Shown in pieces: positions 5,183 through 5,256 of a stretch of 5,256 nt of DNA. The number at the start of each line of letters is the position of its first letter. Position 1 is the stretch's first letter. Origin of the DNA: an uncultured Hyphomicrobiales bacterium. GTDB lineage: Bacteria > Pseudomonadota > Alphaproteobacteria > Rhizobiales > Beijerinckiaceae. Location: NCBI GenBank assembly GCA_903932565.1, contig CAIZGQ010000327.1, forward strand, positions 1 through 5,256, given 5' to 3'. Both the position numbers and the translations under genes were made by a program. The notes below the pieces were generated by a model that was not told the origin of the DNA, did not search any database, and was given only the letters and a program-made list of their open reading frames with translations.

Positions 5183-5256
5183 AAAGCTGTCCGGAAAAGC
5201 GGCAGGACCGGCGTCCCTGCGGATTCCCTTTCGGCCCCGCCGGTCTATAGAGGGAG
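5183..5256 (-). promoter_or_regulatory. Leader and possible promoter of tRNA-Gln
   Basis: TATAGA (5244-5249, minus strand) could serve as a -10 element, placing transcription start near 5237 and giving a leader of about 55 nt. The -35 region is outside the window. The leader holds a small GC-rich hairpin (arms 5202-5206 and 5216-5220) that could mark 5' processing. Confidence 0.35.

Noticed and set aside
1..5256. CRISPR arrays, rRNA, toxin-antitoxin or defence genes
   Set aside because: No regularly spaced repeats, no rRNA sequence and no recognisable genes of these kinds on either strand.

Overview
The window looks like an accessory segment of an alphaproteobacterial chromosome, probably of the Hyphomicrobiales (rhizobia and relatives). 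The clues are the style of the tRNA-Gln(UUG) gene with its encoded CCA, the moderately high GC content, the family of the broken integrase, and a sulfonate/taurine-type ABC operon with a class II flavin monooxygenase. This placement is an inference, because no species-specific marker is present.

Positions 103-4167 hold a tight four-gene operon, all on the minus strand. In transcription order it encodes an ABC permease (3310-4167), an ATPase (2501-3301), a periplasmic substrate-binding protein (1466-2461) and a flavin-dependent monooxygenase of the NtaA/SnaA/DszA group (103-1440). Gaps between genes are 8, 39 and 25 nt. The likely logic is import of a small organic compound (sulfonate-like or another organosulfur or organonitrogen compound) followed by oxidative cleavage in the cytoplasm to release sulfur or nitrogen. 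The exact substrate cannot be read from the sequence. The flavin reductase that such enzymes need is not in the window.

Positions 4168-4471 are a non-coding control region. A textbook sigma-54 (RpoN) -24/-12 element lies at 4200-4215. Its predicted start site (about 4189) gives a leader of about 22 nt ending in a GTG start codon with a good Shine-Dalgarno. Inverted repeats with a shared ATCAG/CTGAT core sit about 70-130 bp upstream, where an RpoN activator would bind. The operon therefore appears to be switched on by an unknown enhancer-binding protein, plausibly in response to sulfur or nitrogen limitation.

Positions 4471-5182 look like the decayed edge of a mobile element. The 5' tip of an IS3-family insertion sequence (about 4471-4584, plus strand) abuts the N-terminal part of a tRNA-linked tyrosine integrase (4585-5011, minus strand). 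The integrase fragment also carries an in-frame TGA at 4688-4690 and lacks its catalytic domain. Its GTG start lies 96 nt from the 3' end of an intact tRNA-Gln gene (5108-5182, minus strand), the classic arrangement of an island integrated at a tRNA. The operon may be cargo of that island, but the far boundary is outside the window. The rest, to 5256, is tRNA leader with a possible promoter.
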